Below, piece by piece: positions 1-7,319 of a DNA stretch of 18,653 bases. The stretch is from positions 1-18,653 of the forward strand of contig JALLPB010000268.1 in the NCBI GenBank assembly GCA_036939975.1. The letters run 5' to 3'. The position numbers and the translations under genes are program-made. Below the pieces are notes generated by a model that was not told where the DNA came from, did not search any database, and worked only from the letters and a program-made list of their open reading frames with translations. Every line of letters starts with the position of its first letter. The first letter of the stretch is position 1. The DNA comes from Cyclostephanos tholiformis (lineage: Eukaryota; Bacillariophyta; Thalassiosirophyceae; Thalassiosirales; Thalassiosiraceae).

Positions 1-69
1 ATACAAGCATAGGCAAAAATGTTTCTAACGAAGCGTAATAGGGGTTAATCTTGTATCTGTCTTTTGCTT

Positions 70-92
70 TTTTTGTCACACACTGACAAAAA
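70..92. repeat. Perfect 9-bp inverted repeat, 5-nt loop
   Basis: Arms TTTTTGTCA (70-78) and TGACAAAAA (84-92) are exact reverse complements around the loop CACAC. It is the first of several hairpins in the gene-free left end. The T-rich and A-rich outer parts would make a weak outer stem. Confidence 0.7.
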
Positions 93-105
93 TGACCACG
101 GCATC

Positions 106-140
106 CACCTGGGCAATATGACCCAAGCACTTGCCTGGTG
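106..140. repeat. Interrupted hairpin (4 + 5 bp)
   Basis: CACC (106-109) and GGCAA (112-116) pair with TTGCC (131-135) and GGTG (137-140), leaving a small internal loop of 2 nt against 1 nt and a 14-nt terminal loop. It lies between two other hairpins. Confidence 0.5.
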
Positions 141-152
141 ACATCGTTTAGG

Positions 153-168
153 GGCTTTGCACAAAGCC
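153..168. repeat. Perfect 7-bp inverted repeat, 2-nt spacer
   Basis: GGCTTTG (153-159) and CAAAGCC (162-168) are exact reverse complements separated by CA. As RNA the innermost pair would open to give a four-base loop. Confidence 0.6.
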
Positions 169-227
169 ACAGATAAGCTTGTTTATCAGGCAATGTGATT
201 CACACAGTATCCCCCCAGCAGAAAAGG

Positions 228-255
228 TTGTCAAAATTGCAGTCGAGTTTGACAA
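228..255. repeat. Perfect 8-bp inverted repeat, 12-nt loop
   Basis: TTGTCAAA (228-235) and TTTGACAA (248-255) are exact reverse complements. It belongs to the hairpin cluster of the left end. Confidence 0.6.
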
Positions 256-322
256 TACATTTGTTTAGTACATTGCAAGAAATAATCAAGTAGATAGTAG
301 TAAATTCGAACATCATGGCATC

Positions 323-353
323 TAAAATCAACAAAAACGTAAAGTTGATTTTA
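323..353. repeat. Perfect 10-bp inverted repeat, 11-nt loop
   Basis: TAAAATCAAC (323-332) and GTTGATTTTA (344-353) are exact reverse complements flanking an A-rich loop. This is the longest perfect stem in the left-end cluster. Confidence 0.7.
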
Positions 354-586
354 CCAATCGTACCATAGCTGCCACAGATTTGCAGCGGGGACGAAGAATT
401 GACCGAATTGGAGTGGATGCATGTGAGGGAAGTTTGGCGAGAAGCAGAAATTTTGAAAGCAGTCGTGACGATGGAGGATAGTATTAAAGTTCGGGATGGA
501 CAGTAGAAAGAGAGTTAAATTATCAGTGAATCATTCCACACAGCAAGCTAAATTTTCTATAAATGCGTTATATTAATTGATCCGAA

Positions 587-1528
587 TCAGTCCTTGACAC
601 CCACGAGAATTTCTGCATCCGGCCCATCCCTTTTCATCGGCCCGAATATCATGTCCAACGTAACGCCCTTGCTCCCTAATTCCGGGACTTTAGCATCGCA
701 GCCGAGTGCATAAAAGTCCTCATTCTCCGTGCTTGTCGTGTACGTGACGATGCATCGCATTCCAGCTCCCTTGGCGGCCTTCAACCCGACTATGCTATCT
801 TCTATGACAACGCAACGCGCGGGATCGACATTCAGCCTCTCGGCCGCTGTGACGTATATGAGAGGATCGGGTTTTAGCTTCGACACGTCATCTCCCAGTA
901 TGCACACGTCCAGTTTCTGCCGCCGTTCCGATCCCAGCGTTACATCGAGTACCTTCGTTACCGCCGCCTTCGTCGATGCACTGCAAACGCCAACTCTGAT
1001 ATTTTCATCCGCCAGAGCTTGATCCATAAGTTCGAGCACGCCCGGTCTAGCTGCGGCCTTTTCCGCAATTAATTCCTTGTATAGGTCCGTTTTCCTCGCC
1101 TGGAGCCTGTCGACCAGGTCCTGCTCCTCCTCCGGCGTGGTCGGTACGGGCCCGCCGTCCCCCGACGACGGGAATGTCCCCGTCGTGTTCCTGAAATGGA
1201 AGAACATCTTATTCTTACCCCCCCCCACCGTATTCTGGAGTACGTCGTAGTACTTCACCGACCACTCCACCGGCTCGTTCCTGATCTTCAGGTCGAACTC
1301 CCTGAAGGCCGCGTTGTACGCGAGCCGATGGAGCTGTTCCGTCTCGATGATCACTCCATCGCAGTCGAACAACAGCGCGTACGGACCTTCCGTTGATGCC
1401 GCCGACAACGATGGGGAACGAGCATCACGTCCTGGGCTTGGGCGATGGCGGTGAAGGCTCGTCGAGAGGAAACCCTCGATTCCTTCGATGGCAGCGAATG
1501 CCACCACTACTAAAGTCGCTGACTTCAT
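587..1528 (-). CDS. Plastid-targeted HAD-family hydrolase, CbbY-like
   Basis: A 313-residue single-exon haloacid-dehalogenase-superfamily phosphatase. The first ~20 residues form a hydrophobic signal peptide ending EG|FLS, followed by a Ser/Arg-rich transit-like stretch, which suggests import into a diatom-type plastid. HAD motif I is FDCDGVI with nucleophile Asp55 and acid/base Asp57. An alpha-helical cap follows (TEQLHRLAYNAAF, then VGGGKNKM at about 101-108). Motif II is CSAST (182-186), motif III is Lys219 in KLKPDP, and motif IV is VIEDSIVGLKAAKGAGM with Glu243/Asp244. From memory the closest relative is the plant chloroplast family typified by Arabidopsis At4g39970, related to CbbY sugar-phosphate phosphatases. 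CbbY removes xylulose-1,5-bisphosphate, a Rubisco inhibitor; whether this subgroup shares that substrate is unknown. It is divergent from the parvulin gene. The family call is secure, the substrate is not. Confidence 0.9.
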   Translation of the reverse strand: MKSATLVVVAFAAIEGIEGFLSTSLHRHRPSPGRDARSPSLSAASTEGPYALLFDCDGVIIETEQLHRLAYNAAFREFDLKIRNEPVEWSVKYYDVLQNTVGGGKNKMFFHFRNTTGTFPSSGDGGPVPTTPEEEQDLVDRLQARKTDLYKELIAEKAAARPGVLELMDQALADENIRVGVCSASTKAAVTKVLDVTLGSERRQKLDVCILGDDVSKLKPDPLIYVTAAERLNVDPARCVVIEDSIVGLKAAKGAGMRCIVTYTTSTENEDFYALGCDAKVPELGSKGVTLDMIFGPMKRDGPDAEILVGVKD

Positions 1529-1917
1529 CGTCCCTTGCCCCTATCTATCTGTCTTATGGAATTGTCGCACTTCGTGTGAGTACCTACCTACCTAGGTAGT
1601 GTGGCGGATGGGCGGATCGGATGAAGACCTGCTGGGCGGGTGTGTTCGTGATGAAACGTAAAGTACGCCGAATGAATTCCCTCGTTGGAGTTGTCCGTAT
1701 CCTTCGTTCCCCAAACTTCAAATATCAAAAAAAAAAAATTAAATAATGCCAACTCACTTCCACAACAACTCCGCTCGAGGACACAAACCCACACTCCCCT
1801 ACTACTACCTAGCTCGATCCTCGACCCCCCCCGTCCTACCGTAAGAATCCACCGCGCCATTCCCACACCATCCTCGATCCGCCCCCGGTCATATTATATT
1901 ATAATATTATATTCGAC
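1529..1917. promoter_or_regulatory. Divergent intergenic region, HAD / parvulin genes
   Basis: A 389-bp gap between two outward-facing ATGs must hold both promoters. It contains a CTACCTA run ending in a 12-bp palindrome (1588-1599), a poly-A run near 1730, a pyrimidine-rich stretch around 1780-1880, and an AT-rich block (1891-1912) directly before the parvulin ATG that includes the palindrome ATATTATAATAT (1896-1907). No conventional TATA box can be assigned with confidence. Both flanking proteins carry plastid presequences, so shared control is plausible. Confidence 0.5.
1588..1599. promoter_or_regulatory. 12-bp palindrome CTACCTAGGTAG
   Basis: A perfect palindrome at the end of a short CTAC/CTA run, 60 bp upstream of the HAD start codon. 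A similar inverted TACCTA-A-TAGGTA lies 54 bp upstream of the hydrolase start at 7253. Binding-site function is inferred only from palindromy and recurrence. Confidence 0.35.
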
Positions 1918-2385
1918 ATGAATCGTTCCCTCCTCGCCCTCCTATCCGCCTTTCTAATTGTTAGGAGCACCTCCGCCTTCGCGCCCACGGCGCCGCACAA
2001 TCCCGCCGTCCGTCGATCGACCCTCGACACGCGTCGCGGCTCCCTCATCGACACGGTGACGTCGATTTATAACAACTGGGGGAAGAGGGCCACCGCATCG
2101 CACATATTGTTCCGACCGAGCCAATTCCCGGAAGACGAGGCGAGGGCGAAGCTCACGGAAATCAAGGCCGAGGTGGGCGACGATCCCATCAAGTTCGCCG
2201 CCGCGGCGAGGGAGTGGAGCGGCTGTCCGTCGGCCAAGAACGGTGGCGACCTGGGCGAATTCGGTCCGGGCACGATGGTGAAGAACTTCGACATGGTCTG
2301 CTTCAATGAGGAAGTCGGCGTAGTCCACGGGCCCATTTCTACGCAATTCGGGGAACACCTCATCTTGATCACCCAACGAAAGTAG
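1918..2385 (+). CDS. Plastid-targeted parvulin-type peptidyl-prolyl isomerase (PpiC-like)
   Basis: A 155-residue single-exon protein. Residues 1-20 are a signal peptide ending STSA|FAP, a textbook diatom plastid cleavage motif with Phe at +1, followed by an Arg/Ser-rich transit stretch to about residue 50. The rest is one parvulin domain: ASHILF near 60, a helical AxxFAxxAREWSGCPSAKNGGDLGEF core, GPGTMVKNFD, then PISTQFGEHLI and a final strand. Order and motifs match bacterial PpiC closely, including the conserved GGDLGEF and QFG-H segments. Parvulins catalyse cis-trans isomerisation of Xaa-Pro bonds during folding; here the site is probably the plastid. It lacks the basic phospho-binding loop of Pin1, so it should be a non-phospho-specific parvulin. 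The ATG chosen gives a complete presequence. Very sure of the family, fairly sure of location. Confidence 0.94.
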   Translation: MNRSLLALLSAFLIVRSTSAFAPTAPHNPAVRRSTLDTRRGSLIDTVTSIYNNWGKRATASHILFRPSQFPEDEARAKLTEIKAEVGDDPIKFAAAAREWSGCPSAKNGGDLGEFGPGTMVKNFDMVCFNEEVGVVHGPISTQFGEHLILITQRK

Positions 2386-2454
2386 AGTAAGGGGACGTGC
2401 GAAAGCGAACGCGATATCCATCCCTTCCTCCCTTCGTGAATCTTCCTTGGAGGA

Positions 2455-2460
2455 AATAAA
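2455..2460 (+). terminator. Possible polyadenylation signal AATAAA
   Basis: AATAAA lies 70 nt after the parvulin stop codon. Canonical hexamers are not strictly required in diatoms, so this is only a positional suggestion. Confidence 0.3.
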
Positions 2461-2651
2461 TAGCAATTGAGGTGGAGGAATGCATCATTCACACGGTTGC
2501 AAGATATGCAGACAATGGAACGGCTCGATGATAGCGTAAACTCTTTTACCACTAATTGAAAAAAAGTTTTATTATCTCCGTCTCTCTTACTACTATTATT
2601 TTTGATCCGCTTGCAGGTTCGTATAACCCTTTCACATCATCAACCTTATCA

Positions 2652-2692
2652 ATAATGTTCCGAAGTCAAGCCCCAAGAAGGACGAACATTAT
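2652..2692. repeat. Perfect 9-bp inverted repeat, 23-nt loop
   Basis: ATAATGTTC (2652-2660) and GAACATTAT (2684-2692) are exact reverse complements. It lies about 270 bp after the parvulin stop, in DNA without a gene. Confidence 0.55.
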
Positions 2693-2808
2693 CAAGAGAT
2701 GTGTAATTTCCATGTGAAGCAAGATAGAAAGAAAGAACGTCCCACAAAATTCAGCCACACCTGCATGGATCGCCCGAGGCAAGGCCATAGAATGGGGAGC
2801 GAGTGTTT

Positions 2809-2849
2809 GATACTAAAAATAGAGATCTCTTCTCTCTCTTTAAAGTATC
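2809..2849. repeat. Imperfect 17-bp hairpin, 7-nt loop
   Basis: Arm 2809-2825 begins GATACT and arm 2833-2849 ends AGTATC. Fourteen of 17 positions are complementary around a 7-nt loop. A CT-rich tract makes part of the pairing low-complexity. Confidence 0.45.
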
Positions 2850-2903
2850 ATGTACTAGTCTACCCGATAAACGGTTTGGTGACTTTAGGTAAGTAGGTAT
2901 CTG

Positions 2904-2969
2904 GTGTTTCAGGCGGTACGGTCCGTCCGTCACCACGTGTTTCAGGCGGTACGGTCCGTCCGTCACCAC
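2904..2969. repeat. 33-bp unit in exact tandem duplication
   Basis: Two identical copies, 2904-2936 and 2937-2969. Each contains ACGGTCCGT, a palindrome around a central base, and the junction between copies creates the G-box core CACGTG (2934-2939). The block ends 87 bp before the SRRM2-like start codon, so it may be a duplicated promoter or 5' UTR element. Confidence 0.75.
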
Positions 2970-3056
2970 AGATCGTGAAAAAAATCGTGCCATCAAACGT
3001 GTTTGGAGTGTGTAGAAACAGAGAGGGATAAAAAGCTAAACCCATATTATCTCATC

Positions 3057-5687
3057 ATGTCGTACAACGGGATTGGACTCTCCTCCGTCCGGGGCACCGC
3101 CACGTCCGGTCACGTTCAGCACAACGCCGGTCACGTGCGAAACTCCTCTCGATTTCATCAAGCTTGGAGGAATGCCAACGCCGGCGGCGGTGGCGGCGGC
3201 GGCGGGCGCGGCGGCGGATATAATAACGAGCCGCCCCCCCATAACAAGCTCCTAACCGACGAGGCGCTGAGGGATGGCGCGTCCTCATTGGCCGCGCACG
3301 AGAGGAAGCGCCAGTTGGAGGTGAGGCTGCTCGAGCTGCGCGATCGGCTGGAGGAGGATGGGAGGATGAGGGACGGGGAGATCGACGAGGAGGTGGAATG
3401 GGAGCGCCGGCGCACGTTGGACGGGTGGGCCCGGGAGGAACTCGAGGAGGAGGAACGGAGGGGACGGCCGTTAGAACGTCAGATGCAGGGTCGCAACATT
3501 GCTCCCGACGGATGCGATTTAGAGGTGGAAGAAAGGGGGGACGTCAAGTTGATCACGGAGAGCGGGGAGGCGAAATCCGACGACGTCGCGGACGGGGGTG
3601 GCAAGGTGACTGACGAGAAGAATACGGAGTCCGTAGGCGGAGGAAGGGACGAGGACGTCGAAAATGGTAGAGATGATCGACCGCGGCAGCGACGGTGGGA
3701 AAACTCCGCTCCGTACGAACGGGGAGGGGGGCGTCGTGACGATGGACGCCACAACAGGGGCGATACCCGCAGAAACTACGATCGACGACGCGACGATCGT
3801 GGAGGTCGATGGACCGGAGGTGCGGGCGGTCGTGGGGGCAACAACGCCCAGGCAATAAAGCGCCTACAAGATCAGCGCAATGATCGCCTACGCGACGCTT
3901 TCGGAATCTCGCACGAAAATCACAGGGAGGGAGCCGCCTTCGATCGCGAATTCCAACTCGCGAGGAAGATGGAGAAGCAGAAGGAGAAGGAAATGCTGGA
4001 GAGGGCCAAGCGCAAGGAGGAGCGAGCGCAAATTCGAATCAAGCGGAGGGAAGAGAAAATGAAACGCAGAGAGGAGGGACGGGATGGTGGCGATGATGCG
4101 GGGAAGAGGAAGAGGAAGACGAAGGCTAGTTATGACAGGGAGTCTAGGAGGGGGCGTTCCACTAGCACATCAAGCAGCAGTGCCAGCTCGAGTTCGTACA
4201 GCTCTTCATCCTACTCTTCTTCTTCCTGGAGCTCAAGGAGGAGTTTCAGCACTAGCAGCAACAGCAGCAGCCCATCTTATTCCTCATCGTCCTACTCCGA
4301 CTACGGTCGCCGAAGGCGTGGTGTCAAGAGCAGTCGTCGGGGGCGAAGCCGTTCCTCCTCGCGCTCAAGATCGGATAGTGGTGACAAGAAGTCCCGCGCG
4401 AGGAAGAACGTTGATGCACGCCGTCGTCGGCACAGCCGTAGCAGCAGTCGTAGTAGGAGGAGCACGAGCAATAGCCGTTCGACGTCGCCCTCTCATCTGG
4501 GTGCGGTGAAGGGGAAGAAGAATGTGCATGGCTCATCAAGTGCACCTCCCAGATCACCCTCAGGCTCCGACGGTTCTGACGAGAGTCGCCATCGTGACAC
4601 GACGACAAAAGCAGGAGCCAGGGGTGGGGGGGGCGCTTCGACTTCGTCGCCACCATCACCCGAACGAACTAGCAATGCCGCCCCCGTGGAGAATGGTGGT
4701 GACAGTTGTCGAATGATTCCGGAGGAGCCTTCTCCATCTATTCCACCGGCACAGTCTGATGGCGGATGTTCAATATCAAAAAAAAATCCCGAAAGAGGTG
4801 ATAAAAATCATTCGCTGAACGGTAATAGGGGCATTGCCCATACTACCCAGGAGGAAGGTGTCATAATTAGTGGTGGGCGGGGGGGCAAAAGTAGATGGGG
4901 CGATAGGCTAGTCTCTAGGGAGGAGCAGTCTCATCGCTCTCCGTCTCCTTCCCGCGAATCAAAGGGGAAGGGGAAGAAATTGGATCGCTCATCGTCTCCT
5001 TCCGATTGGAGCAGGGGATCGAGTCCAGACTCCTCCCCTGACAAAAAAAGGAAAGCGTCTCAATCTAGGGGTGTAGATCATGGGAGGAAGGAGAAGTCTC
5101 ATCGCTCTCCGACTCCTTCCCGCGAATCAAAGGGGAAGGGGAAGAAATTAGATCGCTCCTTGTCTCCTTTCGATAGGAGCAGAGGATCTAGTCCAGACTC
5201 CTCCCCTGACAAAAAAAGGAAAGCGTATCAATCGAGGGGTGTAGATCATGGGAGGAAGGAGAAGTCTCATCGCTCTCCGTCTTCTTCCCGCGAATCGAAG
5301 GGGAAGGGGAAGAAATTGGATCGCTCCTTGTCTCCTTCCGATGGGAGCAGGGGATCGAGTCCAGAGTCTGCCCGTGACGGAAAGAGGAAAACGTCTCAGT
5401 CGAGGGGTGTAGATCGTGGAAGGAAAGAGAAATATCACCGACGTTCTAGATCTTTTTCGTGCACTCCATGCCGGAGCAGTAGCAGGAGTAGCTACAGCAG
5501 CAGCAGCGGGTGCAGTAGTGGGAGTCGTTCATCGTTTTCTTCAAGGGAGAGGGTACAAGATAATAAGAAAAAACAGGCGCAGCGCAAGGAGACTGAAGAG
5601 TCGTCCACGCAATCAAGGTCTCCCTCAGAATCGGATAATAGCTCGGGGCGTCATCACAGGAAGAAGAGAGGAAGGCGTAAGTATTAG
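3057..5687 (+). CDS. Cwc21/SRRM2-like SR-rich spliceosome protein
   Basis: A 876-residue single-exon protein. It opens MSYNGIGLSSVRGTATSGHV, nearly the invariant N-terminus of animal SRRM2 (SRm300) and yeast Cwc21, which lies against Prp8 and Snu114 in the active spliceosome. After a Gly-run spacer (about 43-54) comes the cwf21-type helix, HERKRQLEVRLLELRDRLEE and an acidic continuation to about 120. The remainder is disordered: RGG/DDR-rich, a charged Lys/Glu/Arg helix (about 300-350), poly-Ser tracts (about 365-415), RS dipeptides, three 56-residue tandem RS repeats, and a basic end. The start at 3057 was chosen because the conserved N-terminus begins there; the frame stays open upstream only with a TTG. 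A GTAAGT at 5678-5683 just before the stop resembles a splice donor and might allow an alternative C-terminus. Expected site is nuclear speckles. Family call is strong; activity beyond the N-terminal module is inferred. Confidence 0.92.
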   Translation: MSYNGIGLSSVRGTATSGHVQHNAGHVRNSSRFHQAWRNANAGGGGGGGGRGGGYNNEPPPHNKLLTDEALRDGASSLAAHERKRQLEVRLLELRDRLEEDGRMRDGEIDEEVEWERRRTLDGWAREELEEEERRGRPLERQMQGRNIAPDGCDLEVEERGDVKLITESGEAKSDDVADGGGKVTDEKNTESVGGGRDEDVENGRDDRPRQRRWENSAPYERGGGRRDDGRHNRGDTRRNYDRRRDDRGGRWTGGAGGRGGNNAQAIKRLQDQRNDRLRDAFGISHENHREGAAFDREFQLARKMEKQKEKEMLERAKRKEERAQIRIKRREEKMKRREEGRDGGDDAGKRKRKTKASYDRESRRGRSTSTSSSSASSSSYSSSSYSSSSWSSRRSFSTSSNSSSPSYSSSSYSDYGRRRRGVKSSRRGRSRSSSRSRSDSGDKKSRARKNVDARRRRHSRSSSRSRRSTSNSRSTSPSHLGAVKGKKNVHGSSSAPPRSPSGSDGSDESRHRDTTTKAGARGGGGASTSSPPSPERTSNAAPVENGGDSCRMIPEEPSPSIPPAQSDGGCSISKKNPERGDKNHSLNGNRGIAHTTQEEGVIISGGRGGKSRWGDRLVSREEQSHRSPSPSRESKGKGKKLDRSSSPSDWSRGSSPDSSPDKKRKASQSRGVDHGRKEKSHRSPTPSRESKGKGKKLDRSLSPFDRSRGSSPDSSPDKKRKAYQSRGVDHGRKEKSHRSPSSSRESKGKGKKLDRSLSPSDGSRGSSPESARDGKRKTSQSRGVDRGRKEKYHRRSRSFSCTPCRSSSRSSYSSSSGCSSGSRSSFSSRERVQDNKKKQAQRKETEESSTQSRSPSESDNSSGRHHRKKRGRRKY
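4929..5432 (+). repeat. Three tandem 168-bp coding repeats (56 aa each)
   Basis: Copies start at 4929, 5097 and 5265. Each begins SHRSP, then an SRESKGKGKKLDRS segment, a SRGSSP segment and RGVDHGRKEK (the last copy has RGVDRG). The copies differ by a few substitutions and no indels, so the reading frame is kept. This points to recent duplication or ongoing homogenisation. Ser-Pro and Arg-Ser sites in each unit fit targets of SR-protein and Pro-directed kinases. Confidence 0.92.
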
Positions 5688-5825
5688 GGATTGTCGGTAC
5701 AAGAGTTTAAAGAAACCACAAGAGAAATAGCTTGTCAAACGTAGCAGGTGTTTCGGTAACTAGGTGTGTGGGAGTAAATAAGTCTAATGAATTTAGAATT
5801 AATACACATTTTAGCCAAACTTTTA

Positions 5826-7253
5826 TCACTGCGTCTCAACCAATAGGCCATCGTGCGCCAACTCTATACGCACATCCAATGTCTTCAGTTCTTTATTCAT
5901 TTCATCATGGGGTAGAAATCTGTCACAACTCATGCCAACCAAAAACGTACGTCGGGGCTTTAATTTACGAACAATCGCCAATGCCTGCTTGAGGTTGTAG
6001 TGGGTAGGATGATCGAGTCCATCTAGTGAAAGGGCATCCACCACAAGTACATCTGTCGGAGGTAGCTTTTCCATGATGTACGTTTCGGTCTCAATTGGCA
6101 TGCGGCTAATGTCCGAAAGCTTCACGAACCAGTTAGAGTTTCTTCACCAAAAACAACAAGATATCTGCGACAGCCTCTCACGCACTCACATAAACAACAT
6201 TGGTTTTCTTGTTATTGCGGCCATCTAATGAAAATGCATAGCCATTTGCGATCAGATCTTCCCCATGTTTGACTGGCAACGGGATCATGCGCAGACCAGC
6301 CGCAATGAAAGGCTCAAAACTCTGCACGACAGAGAAGTCTAACTTCGAAACATGCCGATGAACTCTCGTTCCATCCGGTAATACACTTTCTCCCTGCTGC
6401 AGGGTCGACTTCGGGAATAAGTAAAAAAATTGCGTCTTGAGAGCTGTCAAGCAAGTTTCCGATAGGTGTACAGTTATGGGTGTTTGTTCCGGCAGACCCG
6501 TTTTTGCATTACGAGTATGTAGCATCTGGAAACCACGGAGATCATCAAGGCCACCTATCGCACTGTATGTAACAGTTACATGGTAGTTAGAAAATGATTC
6601 AAGCAAAGTCGATAAAGAAATCGTCAGCTTACTCCATATGTTCATGACTCAATACCACCGCGTCAATGGTCGTGAGTCCATGAGATGGCATCCATCTCAA
6701 GGAATTTTCTGTGAATGTCTTCCCGACATCAATAACTACCGTTTTACGCGTCCTTTCCTTTCGGGCCGCCTTATCGTGGACAGTGCCATCATCTGAAAGC
6801 TCTTCGCAGTCGGCGTCATTATTTTGATGAATAATCATCAGGCTTGGATTGCCTCTGTAGTTTTTGTTAAACCTCGGGTCACCCCTGGTTGCCAAGCTGC
6901 TCACGACGCAAGTTTGTTTCATCGTTTTGAGGAAGTGTTCGTCACTTAAATCCGTAGGAATCGAGGTAGAGTTTGCATTAAACAGAAGAGCGCAATTCGG
7001 CCTCGGGCATCCCGTTCTTGGTGTGATGTGTCGGTAATGACGGTGAAAGTTGGAATCAGAATTAAAAGTTCATTACCACACACATCACTCACGATGACCC
7101 TGTGCCGAGGAAGAGCAAACCCGAAGGCACCGTTGCATCAGTGGAGGATAAGCCCTCGCATTTGGCTGGGTTATCGTTCCTCTCGTTAATGCTGTGAGAT
7201 AGGAGAAATGACGCCGCCATAACAGGGTTGCAACGCCTGAGATAATGATTCAT
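5826..7253 (-). CDS. PhnP-like metallo-beta-lactamase-fold hydrolase (4 exons)
   Basis: I assembled four exons: 7253-7093, 7016-6633, 6562-6190 and 6119-5826, giving 403 residues. Donors are GTGAGT, GTAAGC and GTGAGT; all acceptors end AG; frames join exactly. Joins restore family motifs: LFLGTGSS + STGCPRPNC across exons 1-2, SHEHMD + AIGGLDDLR across exons 2-3, and NVVY + LSDISRMP across exons 3-4. This is the metallo-beta-lactamase fold of the PhnP/At1g30300-like group (plant name from memory). Metal ligands visible: HEHMD with Ala where many family members have the next His, a later HG (IPLPVKHGED), and the Asp of LSDIS. The tail has HPTHYNLKQAL, GMSCDRFLPHDEMN and AHDGL. It is probably a phosphodiesterase or esterase of unknown substrate. 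The first ATG after an in-frame TGA is used; there is no clear organelle signal. It is convergent with the SRRM2-like gene (138-bp gap) and divergent from the rhomboid-like gene. Confidence 0.9.
6567..6581. repeat. 15-bp near-palindrome at the 3' end of intron 2
   Basis: ATGTAAC-A-GTTACAT is symmetric over seven bases each side. It lies inside intron 2 of the hydrolase gene (6563-6632), four nucleotides from its 3' splice site, and would overlap the branch-point and polypyrimidine region. Confidence 0.5.
7017..7092 (-). other. Hairpin-forming intron 1 of the PhnP-like gene
   Basis: A 76-nt intron with donor GTGAGT and acceptor CAAG. GTGATGTGT (7023-7031) and GGTAATGA (7033-7040) are exact reverse complements of 7080-7088 and 7070-7077, giving 17 pairs broken only by a 1-nt against 2-nt bulge, with a 29-nt loop. 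The arms start a few nucleotides inside each splice site, so folding would bring the two sites together. Terminal inverted repeats of this kind are seen in some introner and MITE-derived introns; none of the other ten introns here shows them. Confidence 0.8.
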
Positions 7254-7306
7254 GGTACCTACAAGCTGCTGCCCATAATAATGGAGGCGTCATCCACTAG
7301 GATACC

Positions 7307-7319
7307 TACCTAATAGGTA
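7307..7319. promoter_or_regulatory. Inverted TACCTA/TAGGTA element
   Basis: TACCTA and TAGGTA face each other around one A. It resembles the palindrome at 1588-1599 in sequence and in distance from a minus-strand start codon. Function is inferred. Confidence 0.35.

Larger units (their letters stand above)
1..586. other. Gene-free left end rich in short hairpins
   Basis: No open reading frame of useful length and no recognisable protein motif is visible on either strand. The right part is the 3' flank of the minus-strand HAD gene, whose stop is at 587. The stretch from 70 to 353 holds a run of short perfect or near-perfect inverted repeats, listed separately. It could be the 3' UTR of a neighbour, a structured non-coding RNA, or plain intergenic DNA; the sequence alone does not decide. 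I found no tRNA cloverleaf here. Confidence 0.6.
2386..3056. other. 671-bp intergenic region with repeats, between parvulin and SRRM2-like genes
   Basis: No credible coding region is visible. The left part is the parvulin 3' flank, with AATAAA at 2455-2460. The middle has a perfect 9-bp inverted repeat (2652-2692) and an imperfect 17-bp hairpin (2809-2849). The right part has a 33-bp tandem duplication (2904-2969). The last part is the upstream region of the SR-rich gene. A TTG-initiated extension of that gene to 3003 is open but not credible, because the conserved N-terminus starts at the ATG at 3057. Confidence 0.55.

Noticed and set aside
3003..3056. TTG-initiated extension of the SRRM2-like protein
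   Set aside because: The invariant MSYNGIGL N-terminus of the family begins at the ATG at 3057, so upstream codons are 5' UTR.
4929..5432. CRISPR-like regular spacing
   Set aside because: The units are contiguous 168-bp coding repeats without spacers, in a eukaryotic splicing-factor gene.
6178..6645. Separate small protein starting MNIWSKL on the minus strand
   Set aside because: The first ~28 codons are intron sequence; the rest is exon 3 of the PhnP-like gene, shown by restored HEHMDAIGGLDD.
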